Source: Pseudomonadota bacterium (lineage in GTDB: Bacteria; Pseudomonadota; Gammaproteobacteria; Burkholderiales; Burkholderiaceae_B). From it: a stretch of 27,651 bases of DNA. The stretch lies in assembly GCA_023437255.1 (NCBI GenBank), contig JAEZGR010000081.1:1-27651 (forward strand), given 5' to 3'. This document shows, piece by piece, positions 1-7,347 of the stretch (within the stretch, counting starts at the first letter, position 1; every line of letters starts with the position of its first letter). A program made the translations under genes and the position numbers. Below the pieces are notes generated by a model. It saw nothing but the letters and a program-made list of their open reading frames with translations, ran no database searches and had not been told where the DNA came from.

Positions 1-603
1 ACATAGGGCTGTGCCGAATGACACAGGCGGGTCGGGCCGCTCGAGCGCCGGCCGCAGCGCGTCAAACACCTCGGCGGGTGCCGACAGGCGCCCCTGCAGC
101 AGCTCAAGCGCGACGTGGGGCGCGCCCAGCGTTCCAGTGACCCAGATATCATCACCACCACACGCGCCGGAGCGCGTCAGGGCGGAGGCCAGTGGCACCT
201 CGCCCATGGCGGTCACGCTGATCGCCACCCCATGCATGCTGCGTGTCGTGTCGCCCCCGACCAGTGGGCAGCCGGAAGCATCGGCCAGCGCGCGAAAACC
301 GCGCGCGAACCCTTCGAGCCAGTCGTGATCGGCCGAGGGAACGGAAATGCCCAGCACACAGCCCAACGGGCGCGCACCCATCGCCGCAAGATCGGAAATG
401 TTGACTGCCAGCGCCTTGTGCCCCAGCGCTTCCGGGTCGACGTCAGGCAGGAAGTGCCGACCCTCGATAAGAAGGTCGGTGGTCACGGCCAGCCGGTGGC
501 CGGGTGAAACGGGCAAGAGGGCGCAGGCGTCGCCCACGCCCAGAACCCCTTCGGGAGCCGGCCATTTGAAGTGACGGGCGATCAGATCAAATTCACCGGC
601 CAA
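1..603 (-). CDS. thiL: Thiamine-monophosphate kinase ThiL (N-terminal 201 residues, cut by the window edge)
   Basis: ThiL phosphorylates thiamine monophosphate to thiamine diphosphate with ATP in the cytoplasm. The reading frame is open from 603 to the left edge. It begins like the family (GEFDLIARHF), then shows the AIRS-kinase metal/ATP region (GVGDACALL), TTDLLIEGRHF, the KALAVNISDLAAMGA helix and GGDTTRS. I chose TTG at 601-603 because it gives the usual MAGEFDLIARHF start, lies 17 bases after the nusB stop, and has a G-rich GGGCGGGG a few bases upstream; there is no in-frame ATG upstream. It is the last visible gene of the ribBA-ribH-nusB-thiL operon. Odd: the family motif is normally GDD; here the second Asp is Ala (GAC>GCC-type change), which could weaken metal binding. 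Identity is sure; the start is fairly sure. Confidence 0.93.
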   Translation of the reverse strand, partial: MAGEFDLIARHFKWPAPEGVLGVGDACALLPVSPGHRLAVTTDLLIEGRHFLPDVDPEALGHKALAVNISDLAAMGARPLGCVLGISVPSADHDWLEGFARGFRALADASGCPLVGGDTTRSMHGVAISVTAMGEVPLASALTRSGACGGDDIWVTGTLGAPHVALELLQGRLSAPAEVFDALRPALERPDPPVSFGTALC

Positions 604-620
604 TGGTCGCCCCGCCCGGG

Positions 621-1121
621 TTAGCGGCGGCTGGCCGCCTGGACTTCCAGGGGCCGCAGATCGGCGGCGAGCTTGTCGAGCACACCATTCACGAACTTGA
701 AGCCGTCGGTGCCGCCAAACGACTTGGCCAGTTCGACCGCCTCGTTGATGACCACCTTGTACGGCACTTCGATGTGATTCACCAGCTCGTAGCTGCCGAT
801 CAGCAAAATGCCGTGCTCGACGGGCGAGAGCTCTTCGATCGGGCGATCGACGTGCGGCATGAAGCCTTCACGCAAGGTCGGCGCATCGCGCATGACGCCA
901 TGCAGCAGCGTCTTGTACCACTGTGCATCGGCCTCACCGAAGTCTTCGCTGTCGCGAATATGTGCATCGATGTCGCCGGCATCCTGAGCGCCCTGATCGC
1001 CGCGCAGCAACCAGGCGTACACCCCCTGCAGGGCGAATTCGCGCGCACGACGGCGCGCACTGCGGGCGGTGTTGCGCGAAGCGCCGCCGGGGGCGGCGCC
1101 CCGGGACTTACTCGTCGTCAA
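621..1121 (-). CDS. nusB: Transcription antitermination factor NusB
   Basis: NusB binds boxA RNA with NusE (S10) and supports antitermination of rRNA operons. The protein has the all-helical NusB pattern: [20 protein letters not shown] near the start, the middle helices around [10 protein letters not shown], and the conserved C-terminal [42 protein letters not shown] segment (shown here in pieces). The frame stays open upstream into ribH. However, the long upstream part is low-complexity shadow of the ribH acidic tail, so I place the start at TTG 1119-1121 (166 aa, starting [13 protein letters not shown]). That start overlaps the end of ribH by 14 bases, implying translational coupling. There is no in-frame ATG between this TTG and the conserved domain. 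Product is certain; the exact start is a judgement. Confidence 0.93.
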   Translation of the reverse strand: MTTSKSRGAAPGGASRNTARSARRRAREFALQGVYAWLLRGDQGAQDAGDIDAHIRDSEDFGEADAQWYKTLLHGVMRDAPTLREGFMPHVDRPIEELSPVEHGILLIGSYELVNHIEVPYKVVINEAVELAKSFGGTDGFKFVNGVLDKLAADLRPLEVQAASRR

Positions 1122-1644
1122 GATCGTCTTCCTCGTCGTCGTAGTCGTCGTCATCGTCATCATCGTCGTCGTCATCGTCGGACTCCGGCTCGAGGGCGGC
1201 GACCAGATTGGCCATTTCGACGGCCGCACGGGCGCAATCACGGCCCTTTTCTGCGGCGCGGGCTTCGGCCTGCTCTTCGTCTTCAGTGGTGAGCACACCA
1301 TTGGCCACGGGAATGCCCGTTTCCAGCGCGACACGGCTGATTGCCGATGCGCTTTCGTTGCTGACGATCTCGAAGTGGTAGGTTTCGCCGCGAATCACGG
1401 CGCCCAGCGCGATCAGGGCGTCGAATTCAAAGGTTTCAGCCATTTGTGCCAGTGCGACGCCAAGCTCAAGCGCACCCGGCACGGTGACGACCATGACATC
1501 ACGCTCATCGACACCCAGCGCGGCCAGTTCGGCCAGGCAGGCTTCGAGTTCGGCCTGGCCGATCTCCTCGTTGAAGCGTGCACGCACGATACCGATATGC
1601 AGGCCTTCGCCGTTCAAATCAGGCGAGAGAGTATAAGGATTCAT
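1108..1644 (-). CDS. ribH: 6,7-dimethyl-8-ribityllumazine synthase RibH with poly-aspartate tail
   Basis: Lumazine synthase condenses 5-amino-6-ribitylaminouracil with 3,4-dihydroxy-2-butanone 4-phosphate in riboflavin synthesis. Seen in the 178 aa protein: RARFNEEI near the N-terminus (substrate aromatic contact), [31 protein letters not shown] with the catalytic-type His, and [17 protein letters not shown]. The usual enzyme ends near residue 153. Here about 25 residues are added, nearly all Asp/Glu, including 12 Asp in a row. A shorter acidic tail is, from memory, known in Bordetella RibH. The gene starts 14 bases after the upstream ribBA stop and its 3' end overlaps nusB, as expected for an operon. 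The acidic tail is probably outside the folded icosahedral core; its job is unknown. Confidence 0.96.
   Translation of the reverse strand: MNPYTLSPDLNGEGLHIGIVRARFNEEIGQAELEACLAELAALGVDERDVMVVTVPGALELGVALAQMAETFEFDALIALGAVIRGETYHFEIVSNESASAISRVALETGIPVANGVLTTEDEEQAEARAAEKGRDCARAAVEMANLVAALEPESDDDDDDDDDDDDYDDEEDDLDDE
1111..1182 (-). repeat. GAC/GAT triplet repeat encoding the RibH acidic tail
   Basis: A near-perfect trinucleotide run (GAC/GAT on the minus strand, GTC/ATC on the plus strand) covers the end of ribH. Twelve consecutive Asp codons lie at 1144-1179, then Tyr, then a mixed Asp/Glu stretch to the stop. Slippage in multiples of three would change only tail length and keep the overlapping nusB start in register. 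Confidence 0.9.
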
Positions 1645-1658
1645 ATCCGGCTTCCTGT

Positions 1659-2828
1659 TCAGGGGTTTTGAGGAGGTTCGCTAATGTAACCCGTAATGGT
1701 AAGCGCAAAGCCTGCCATGCTGGGCATCTTGCGGGGCCGCGCAAGCAGCCGCGCCTTGCCAACGCCCAGATCGCGCATGATCTGTGCGCCGATACCGTAG
1801 GTACGCAGGCCATAGCGGCTTTCACGGTCGGCGGGGGTGTCGCCGGCGTCGGCGCTGGTCTTCCAGGATTCGAAATGGGCGAACACGCTTTCGGCCGAAC
1901 CCTGGCAATTCATGAGGATGAGCACGCCGGAAGGGGCCGCTGAGATCGTGCGCAAGGCCTCGGCCACGCCCCAGCTGTGTGTGCCCTCGCCCTGGAAAAG
2001 GACGTCGAGCACATTCGTGGGTTCATGCACACGCACCAGCGTTTCGACTTCGCGCTCGACCGTGCCGTGCACCAGCGCCAGGTGAGCGGCGCCGGAAGAC
2101 AGGTCGCGATAGGCCACGGCCTGGAATTCGCCCCACGGTGTATTGACGGGGCGTTCGGAAAGCCGCTCGACCATGGATTCGTGTTCGCTGCGGTACTGAA
2201 TGAGATCGGCAATGGTGCCGATCTTGAGATCGTGCTGACGCGCGAACACCAGCAGGTCGGGCAGGCGGGCCATGGTGCCGTCGGGGTTCAGCACTTCGCA
2301 GATGACCGCAGCCGGCGTGAGCCCGGCCATGGCAGTCAGGTCGCAGCCGGCTTCGGTATGGCCCGCACGCACCAGCACCCCGCCCCGCGCAGCCTGCAGC
2401 GGGAAGATGTGACCCGGCTGTACGAGATCGGAAGGCTTGGCATCGCGCGCCACGGCAACGCGGATCGTGCGTGCACGGTCGGCCGCCGAAATACCGGTCT
2501 CGACGCCCTCGGCCGCTTCGATCGACATGGTGAAATTGGTGCCGTAGCGTGTGCCGTTACGACTGGCCATGAGCGGCAGGTCGAGCTGGCGGCAGCGCTC
2601 TTCGGTGAGCGTGAGGCACACCAGGCCGCGCGCATGGGTCACCATGAAGTTGATGGCCTCGGGCGTGACGAACTCCGCCGCCATGACAAGGTCACCCTCG
2701 TTTTCGCGGTCTTCTTCATCGACCAGAATCACCATGCGGCCGGCGCGCAGCTCGGCCACAATTTCGCTTACGGGGGAAATGCCCGTACCGGCGGAATCAC
2801 CGGTTTCAAGTTCAGTCAGCGTGCTCAT
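1659..2828 (-). CDS. ribBA: 3,4-dihydroxy-2-butanone-4-phosphate synthase with degenerate GTP cyclohydrolase II-like domain (RibBA/RibBX type)
   Basis: The N-terminal half (about residues 15-215) is a complete RibB domain, which turns ribulose 5-phosphate into formate and 3,4-dihydroxy-2-butanone 4-phosphate. It shows [16 protein letters not shown], the [20 protein letters not shown] stretch, [15 protein letters not shown] and [16 protein letters not shown]. The C-terminal half follows the GTP cyclohydrolase II fold ([19 protein letters not shown]) but the zinc-site cysteines and the RQEGRGIGL-type motif are replaced ([24 protein letters not shown]). I infer that it is not a working cyclohydrolase. 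The ATG at 2826-2828 (389 aa) gives the normal MSTLTE.. start; the frame is open ten residues further upstream. First gene of the rib-nusB-thiL operon. No FMN riboswitch fits in the 104 bases upstream. Confidence 0.93.
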   Translation of the reverse strand: MSTLTELETGDSAGTGISPVSEIVAELRAGRMVILVDEEDRENEGDLVMAAEFVTPEAINFMVTHARGLVCLTLTEERCRQLDLPLMASRNGTRYGTNFTMSIEAAEGVETGISAADRARTIRVAVARDAKPSDLVQPGHIFPLQAARGGVLVRAGHTEAGCDLTAMAGLTPAAVICEVLNPDGTMARLPDLLVFARQHDLKIGTIADLIQYRSEHESMVERLSERPVNTPWGEFQAVAYRDLSSGAAHLALVHGTVEREVETLVRVHEPTNVLDVLFQGEGTHSWGVAEALRTISAAPSGVLILMNCQGSAESVFAHFESWKTSADAGDTPADRESRYGLRTYGIGAQIMRDLGVGKARLLARPRKMPSMAGFALTITGYISEPPQNP

Positions 2829-2925
2829 CCAGAAAGCCTTCTCCAAAGTTGCGGCCATTTTAACCCCGCAGCCCCAGGAATACCCGTATTGCCCCGGGCG
2901 CGACTCGCCAGACCCGCTTCAAAAA

Positions 2926-2932
2926 CGTTACG
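2926..2932 (+). promoter_or_regulatory. CGTTACG word directly before the iclR-type start
   Basis: The 7-mer CGTTACG abuts the ATG at 2933. The same word, and its reverse complement, form the inverted repeat at the phnD promoter (3797-3826). It may be a half-site through which the IclR-type protein controls itself. The same 7-mer also occurs by chance inside ribBA (near 2565), so the evidence is weak on its own. Confidence 0.3.
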
Positions 2933-3760
2933 ATGCCGCCCATGCAAAGCAGTAAAGCCAAACCGGCGGGTGCAACCGAAGCTCAGCGCGGCATACAGTC
3001 CGTTGAAACCGGCTTCCCGCTGCTCGCCGCCCTGGTCGAGGCCGCCCAGCCCCTGACGCTGCGCGACCTGGCCGCCCGTGCCGGCATGACCTCGGCCAAG
3101 GCCCACCCCTATCTGGTGAGTTTCATCCGTGTCGGGCTGGTCCAGCAGGATTCGGTCACCGGGCACTACGAGCTCGGGCACTTTGCACTGCAAATGGGCC
3201 TGGTCGGCCTGCAGCGCAGCCACCCGGTACGTACCGCCCTGCCCTTCGTCGATGCGCTGGCCAACGAGGTCGGACACACCCTAGGCATTGCTGTCCTGGG
3301 CTCGCATGGTCCTACAATGGTTCATATCCGCGAGGCCCGCTATCCGGTGCACGTGAACATGCGTAATGGCACGGTCATGTCGATGCTGCATACTGCAACG
3401 GGTCGGGTTTTTGTCGCGTGGCTGGAGCCGGGTGTGGCAAAGCACTATATCGATCGCGAACACGGCGACGAACGCGTGCTGTCGAGCATCGGTCAGCCGG
3501 TGCGGACCCCGCAACAAATTGAACGGCTGGCAAGCGAGATTCGCAGAGCCGGCGTTGCCCAGGCGCTGGGCAACCCCCTGCCGGGAATCGACGCCTTGTC
3601 CGTCCCGGTATTCGACCACTCGGGACGACTGGTCATGGCCCTGACAGCACTGGGGCCGTCCAGCCTGTTCGACGCCGAACCCGACGGCGAAATTGCCAAG
3701 GCGCTGCTTGCCTGCGCCGGCGCAATTTCCCGACAACTGGGATACCGCGCCAGCGCCTAA
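2933..3760 (+). CDS. IclR-family transcriptional regulator
   Basis: A 275 aa protein with the IclR layout: a winged helix-turn-helix at about residues 22-80 ([43 protein letters not shown]) followed by an effector-binding GAF-like domain at about 90-265 ([55 protein letters not shown]). It is transcribed away from ribBA and toward the phnDCE1E2 genes, 101 bases upstream of phnD. I infer that it controls that importer. The ATG at 2942 is a possible alternative start (272 aa); neither start has a good ribosome-binding site. The ligand cannot be read from the sequence. Confidence 0.92.
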   Translation: MPPMQSSKAKPAGATEAQRGIQSVETGFPLLAALVEAAQPLTLRDLAARAGMTSAKAHPYLVSFIRVGLVQQDSVTGHYELGHFALQMGLVGLQRSHPVRTALPFVDALANEVGHTLGIAVLGSHGPTMVHIREARYPVHVNMRNGTVMSMLHTATGRVFVAWLEPGVAKHYIDREHGDERVLSSIGQPVRTPQQIERLASEIRRAGVAQALGNPLPGIDALSVPVFDHSGRLVMALTALGPSSLFDAEPDGEIAKALLACAGAISRQLGYRASA

Positions 3761-3796
3761 GCCTTGCGCCTGACCGGCAAATCCCGTGTATTCAGT

Positions 3797-3826
3797 GCGT
3801 TACGCTTCCTATATGATGCGTAACGA
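3797..3826 (+). promoter_or_regulatory. Inverted repeat flanking a -10 box at the phnD promoter (operator candidate)
   Basis: The arms GCGTTACGC (3797-3805) and GCGTAACGA (3818-3826) pair at eight of nine positions around a 12-base spacer. The spacer contains TATGAT (3812-3817), a good -10 box; no strong -35 is visible 16-18 bases upstream, which fits either an activated promoter or a repressor site over the -10. Only 45 bases separate TATGAT from the phnD ATG. The adjacent IclR-type gene is the obvious candidate ligand. Confidence 0.5.
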
Positions 3827-3861
3827 TAGTCCAAACAATAACGGTTCAGGAGACCCGACTT

Positions 3862-4857
3862 ATGAAGACACCCCGCGTTCTTGCCTACGCCTCGCTGTTT
3901 GCCGGTCTGTTCATGGCCCACGGCGCGCAGGCCCAAGACAATTGCCCGAATCGCGGCGACCTCGACACCATGTACTGCGACGCCAACGGCGACCTGGTGG
4001 CCGACACGCCCACTGACCCCTCCAAGCTGCGTGACCCCTCCACGCTGGTGTTCACCTACACACCGGTCGAAGATCCTGCCGTTTACGCCGACATCTTCTC
4101 GCCTTTCACCAAGCACCTGGCCGAGTGTATCGACCGCAAGGTGGTGTTCTATCAGGTTCAGAGCAACGCTGCCGAAATCGAAGCCATGCGCTCCGGTCGC
4201 CTGCACGTGGGCGGCTTCTCGACCGGCCCCACCAACTTCGCCGTGAACCTGGCCGGTGCCGTGCCGTTTGCCGTAAAGGGCGACGCCAATGGCTACCAGG
4301 GCTATCACCTGATTCTGATCGTACGCAAAGACAGCCCCTACGAAAAGATGACCGACCTCAAGGGCAAGAAGGTGGCGCATACCTCGCCTTCGTCGAACTC
4401 CGGCAACATGGCGCCCATCGCGCTGTTCCCGGCCGAAGGCCTCACCCCGGGCAAGGACTATGAGTTCCTGTACTCCGGCAAACACGACCAGTCGGTCATG
4501 GGCGTGAACTCCGGCGACTACGACGCCGCTGCCGTTGCCTCCGACGTGTTCCACCGCATGGCAGAGCGCGGTCAGATCAAACTCGATGACTTCCGCATCA
4601 TCTACCAGAGCCAGAAGTTCCCGACCTCGTCCTTCGCCTATGCGCACGACCTGGAACCCAAGTTCCGCGATCGCATGCTCAAGTGCTTCTACGACTACCG
4701 CTTCACCAAGGAAATGCAAGAAGCCTTCGACGGCGCCGACCGCTTCTACCCCATCACGTACAAGAATGAATGGGCGATCGTTCGCGACGTAGCGGAAGCC
4801 GGCGGCGAAAGCTTCACGCGTTCTGCCTACGACAAGGCACAGAAGAAAGGAAACTGA
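3862..4857 (+). CDS. phnD: Phosphonate/phosphite/phosphate ABC transporter, periplasmic binding protein (PhnD family)
   Basis: A 331 aa exported binding protein. A signal peptide (MKTPRVLAYASLFAGLFMAHGAQA) ends with AQA, cut after residue 24. The PhnD-family core follows: TYTPVEDPAVYADIF, GRLHVGGFSTGPTNFAVNL, the anion-binding SPSSNSGNM loop and AAAVASDVFHRM. Residues 28-48 hold two Cys (28, 39) and DANGDLVAD, which fits a calcium-binding loop (D40, N42, D44, D48). Two further Cys occur later, so disulfides are possible. A good AGGAG lies 9 bases before the ATG. It heads a compact phnD-C-E1-E2 operon. The substrate (phosphonate, phosphite or another oxyanion) cannot be told; the absence of phn lyase genes nearby argues for a stand-alone uptake system. 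Confidence 0.92.
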   Translation: MKTPRVLAYASLFAGLFMAHGAQAQDNCPNRGDLDTMYCDANGDLVADTPTDPSKLRDPSTLVFTYTPVEDPAVYADIFSPFTKHLAECIDRKVVFYQVQSNAAEIEAMRSGRLHVGGFSTGPTNFAVNLAGAVPFAVKGDANGYQGYHLILIVRKDSPYEKMTDLKGKKVAHTSPSSNSGNMAPIALFPAEGLTPGKDYEFLYSGKHDQSVMGVNSGDYDAAAVASDVFHRMAERGQIKLDDFRIIYQSQKFPTSSFAYAHDLEPKFRDRMLKCFYDYRFTKEMQEAFDGADRFYPITYKNEWAIVRDVAEAGGESFTRSAYDKAQKKGN

Positions 4858-4863
4858 TCCAGT

Positions 4864-5634
4864 ATGGGTGCATCCCTTCACATCAATGAACTGATCAAGG
4901 AATACAAGGCCAACCAGCCCGTGCTCAAGGGAATCAACCTTGATATCGCGGGCGATGGCCTCACTGCCGTGATCGGCCCATCGGGTACGGGCAAGAGCAC
5001 CCTGCTGCGCTGCGTGAATCGGCTCATTGAGCCGACACGCGGGCGCATTGTGCTTAAAGACGAAAACGGCAGCGTGGATCTCGCTTCGATCCGGGGCCAG
5101 GCCTTGCGCAAGGCCCGGCGCCGGATCGGCATGGTCTTCCAGGAATACAACCTGGTCGAGCGCCTCACCGTCATGGAAAACCTGCTCACAGGGCGGCTGG
5201 GGTTCACCTCGGCCTTCAACGCCTGGCGGCGGCGCTTCGATCCTGCCGATATTCAATACGCCTACGAACTGCTTGAAACCGTGGGCCTGAGCGGGTTCGC
5301 CAGCCAGCGGGCCGATGCGCTCTCGGGCGGCCAGCGTCAGCGGGTGGGCATCGCCCGCGCACTGATGCAGCGCCCGCAGATCCTGCTGGCCGACGAGCCC
5401 ACTTCCTCACTCGACCCGAAAACGTCAGTCGAGATCATGGAACTGCTGCTTGAACAAGGGCGGGCCCAACGCATTCCCGTCATCGTCAACATTCACGACG
5501 TCGAACTGGCCCGTCGCTATGCCACCCGCATCGTGGGCATGTCGGGTGGGCACGTGGTGTACGACGGGGGCCCAGACGGCCTCTCCACCGACGTTCTCAA
5601 GCAGATTTACGGGGGCGAGTCATGGCTGAGCTAA
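4864..5634 (+). CDS. phnC: Phosphonate-type ABC transporter, ATP-binding protein
   Basis: A 256 aa ABC ATPase, full family length. Seen: Walker [11 protein letters not shown]-loop [18 protein letters not shown] (typical PhnC wording), ABC signature [15 protein letters not shown], Walker [13 protein letters not shown], and switch His in NIHDVELA. It powers import through the two PhnE permeases. It starts six bases after phnD, with AAAGGAAA at the phnD end as the likely ribosome-binding site. Its last 13 bases overlap phnE1. Confidence 0.95.
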   Translation: MGASLHINELIKEYKANQPVLKGINLDIAGDGLTAVIGPSGTGKSTLLRCVNRLIEPTRGRIVLKDENGSVDLASIRGQALRKARRRIGMVFQEYNLVERLTVMENLLTGRLGFTSAFNAWRRRFDPADIQYAYELLETVGLSGFASQRADALSGGQRQRVGIARALMQRPQILLADEPTSSLDPKTSVEIMELLLEQGRAQRIPVIVNIHDVELARRYATRIVGMSGGHVVYDGGPDGLSTDVLKQIYGGESWLS

Positions 5635-6494
5635 AGGCGGGCGCAACACCAGAAGCCCGGCCTTTCGCCCTGTCGTGGCGCGCTCGCGCCGGGCTGCTGC
5701 TGGTCTTGGTGTACGCCATATACGCCTCGTCGCAGCTGGGTTTTTCGTGGAGCCGCTTCGAGGCCGGCATCGAACTGGGCGGGCGCTTTCTGAGCCGCCT
5801 GTTCCCGCCGTCCTTCGAGCGCCTCGACGTACTCTGGACAGGCATTGCCGAAAGTCTCGAAATCGCCGTGCTGGCCTCCACGCTGGGCATTCTGCTGTCG
5901 CTGCCCATCAGCTTGCTGGGCGCACGCAACCTCATGCCCGCCTGGGCCACCTGGCCTTCGCGTGCCATCGTGGCGCTGTGCCGCGCGCTGCACCCGGTTA
6001 TCGTCGCCATCATCTTCGTCAAGGCAGTGGGCTTTGGTGCGCTGGCCGGCGTGCTGGCACTGACCGTGGCCTCGATCGGTTTCATCGGCAAGCTGTTCAC
6101 CGAAGCCATCGAAGAGATCTCGCTCAAACAGGTGGAAGCGGTTCGCGCAAGCGGAGCGTCCTTCGCCAACGTGATTATCTTTGCAGTCATGCCGCAGGTG
6201 TTCGCCCGGTTCGTGGGCTTTTCCACCTATCAGCTCGACTCCAACCTGCGCAACTCCACCATGGTGGGAATCGTGGGCGCGGGCGGTATCGGCGGAACGC
6301 TGTTCTCGGCGTTCCAGCGCTTCGACTACGACTTTGTCTGCACCATTCTGCTCACGATCATCGGCATCATCATGCTGGGCGAGGTGCTGGCGCGCATGGT
6401 GCGTGCGATTCTGCTCGACAACGTATCCCTTGCCGAGCTGTTCAAAGGCCGCAGCGTGCGACGTGAACGGGCCCCTGCGGGAGAAGACGCATGA
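5622..6494 (+). CDS. phnE: Phosphonate-type ABC transporter permease 1
   Basis: A 290 aa inner-membrane permease of the PhnE family with about six hydrophobic segments (about residues 25-45, 85-115, 125-160, 185-205, 225-245, 250-270). The EAA loop that docks the ATPase is seen as [20 protein letters not shown] with ASGAS next to it. The conserved [20 protein letters not shown] stretch is present near the C-terminus. It overlaps phnC by 13 bases and phnE2 by four (ATGA), so all are expected to be translated together. The first ~20 residues are hydrophilic and cytoplasmic. Confidence 0.94.
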   Translation: MAELKAGATPEARPFALSWRARAGLLLVLVYAIYASSQLGFSWSRFEAGIELGGRFLSRLFPPSFERLDVLWTGIAESLEIAVLASTLGILLSLPISLLGARNLMPAWATWPSRAIVALCRALHPVIVAIIFVKAVGFGALAGVLALTVASIGFIGKLFTEAIEEISLKQVEAVRASGASFANVIIFAVMPQVFARFVGFSTYQLDSNLRNSTMVGIVGAGGIGGTLFSAFQRFDYDFVCTILLTIIGIIMLGEVLARMVRAILLDNVSLAELFKGRSVRRERAPAGEDA

Positions 6495-7303
6495 GTTCGC
6501 AGACCCTTTCCTCCATTCCGCGTGAGTGGCATCGCTACACGATGGGGCAGCGCCTGCTGCGCTTTGCGCTCTATTTGCTGTTCATCATTGCGATCGTGCA
6601 GTCGGCCCGCACCATCGACGTCATTCCCGAATTCCTCTACGACGCGCCACAGCAGATGGGCGACCTGCTCAACCGCATGTGGCCCATCGACTGGGCCAGT
6701 TTCCAGGGCACCATCAGCAACGCCCTGATTGAAACGCTGCTCATGGCCACGCTGGGCACCCTGCTGGCGATCGTGCTGGCCGTGCCGGTGGGCCTGCTGG
6801 CGGCCACCAACCTTACCCCCAATCGCGGCCTGAATCTGCTCGCGCGTTTCATCCTGGTCTCAAGCCGCTCGATCAACTCGCTGGTCTGGGCGCTGCTGTT
6901 CATCGCGATCTTCGGTCCGGGGGCGGTGGCGGGCACCATGGCCATTGCGTTCCGCTCCATCGGTTTCGTCGGCAAGTTGCTGGGTGAAGCCATCGAAGAG
7001 GCCCAGCCCGGCCCCATCGAGGCGCTCACCTCCACAGGAGCAAGCCTGAGCTCGGTGATCCAGTACGGATACTGGCCGCAGATCCGCCCGGCCTTCTGGT
7101 CGATCGTGCTGCTGCGCTGGGACATCAACGTGCGAGAATCTGCGGTGCTGGGCCTTGTGGGTGCAGGCGGTATCGGCATGGCGCTGAACAGTGCCATGGA
7201 CCTCTTCCAATGGGACAAGGTCGCCCTGATTCTGGTGCTCATCTTCGCCATCGTGATTCTGGCCGAAGTGATCATCACCCGTAGCCGCAGGTCGCTGCTG
7301 TAA
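6491..7303 (+). CDS. phnE: Phosphonate-type ABC transporter permease 2
   Basis: A 270 aa second PhnE-type permease, similar in plan to the first: about six membrane segments, the EAA loop VGKLLGEAIEEAQPGPIEAL followed by TSTGAS, and NVRESAVLGLVGAGGIGMAL near the C-terminus. The ATG overlaps the phnE1 stop (ATGA). Two permease genes in tandem are common in this transporter class and probably form a heterodimeric channel. It is the last gene of the importer; the next gene starts 44 bases on in the same direction. Confidence 0.94.
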   Translation: MSSQTLSSIPREWHRYTMGQRLLRFALYLLFIIAIVQSARTIDVIPEFLYDAPQQMGDLLNRMWPIDWASFQGTISNALIETLLMATLGTLLAIVLAVPVGLLAATNLTPNRGLNLLARFILVSSRSINSLVWALLFIAIFGPGAVAGTMAIAFRSIGFVGKLLGEAIEEAQPGPIEALTSTGASLSSVIQYGYWPQIRPAFWSIVLLRWDINVRESAVLGLVGAGGIGMALNSAMDLFQWDKVALILVLIFAIVILAEVIITRSRRSLL

Positions 7304-7347
7304 CAGACGCATCGTCGGGCGCCCGCCCGCGCTGGAAACCACCGAAA

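Noticed and set aside
2829..2932. An FMN riboswitch before ribBA
   Set aside because: Only 104 bases are available, shared with a divergent gene, and the conserved RFN blocks are not seen.
1977..3056. A 359-codon plus-strand open frame over ribBA and the iclR start
   Set aside because: It is antisense to the conserved RibB domain and also crosses the intergenic promoter region.
3757..5256. A 499-codon open frame on the minus strand across phnD and phnC
   Set aside because: It lies antisense to two clearly conserved genes and its text is repetitive GC-rich shadow without any recognised domain.
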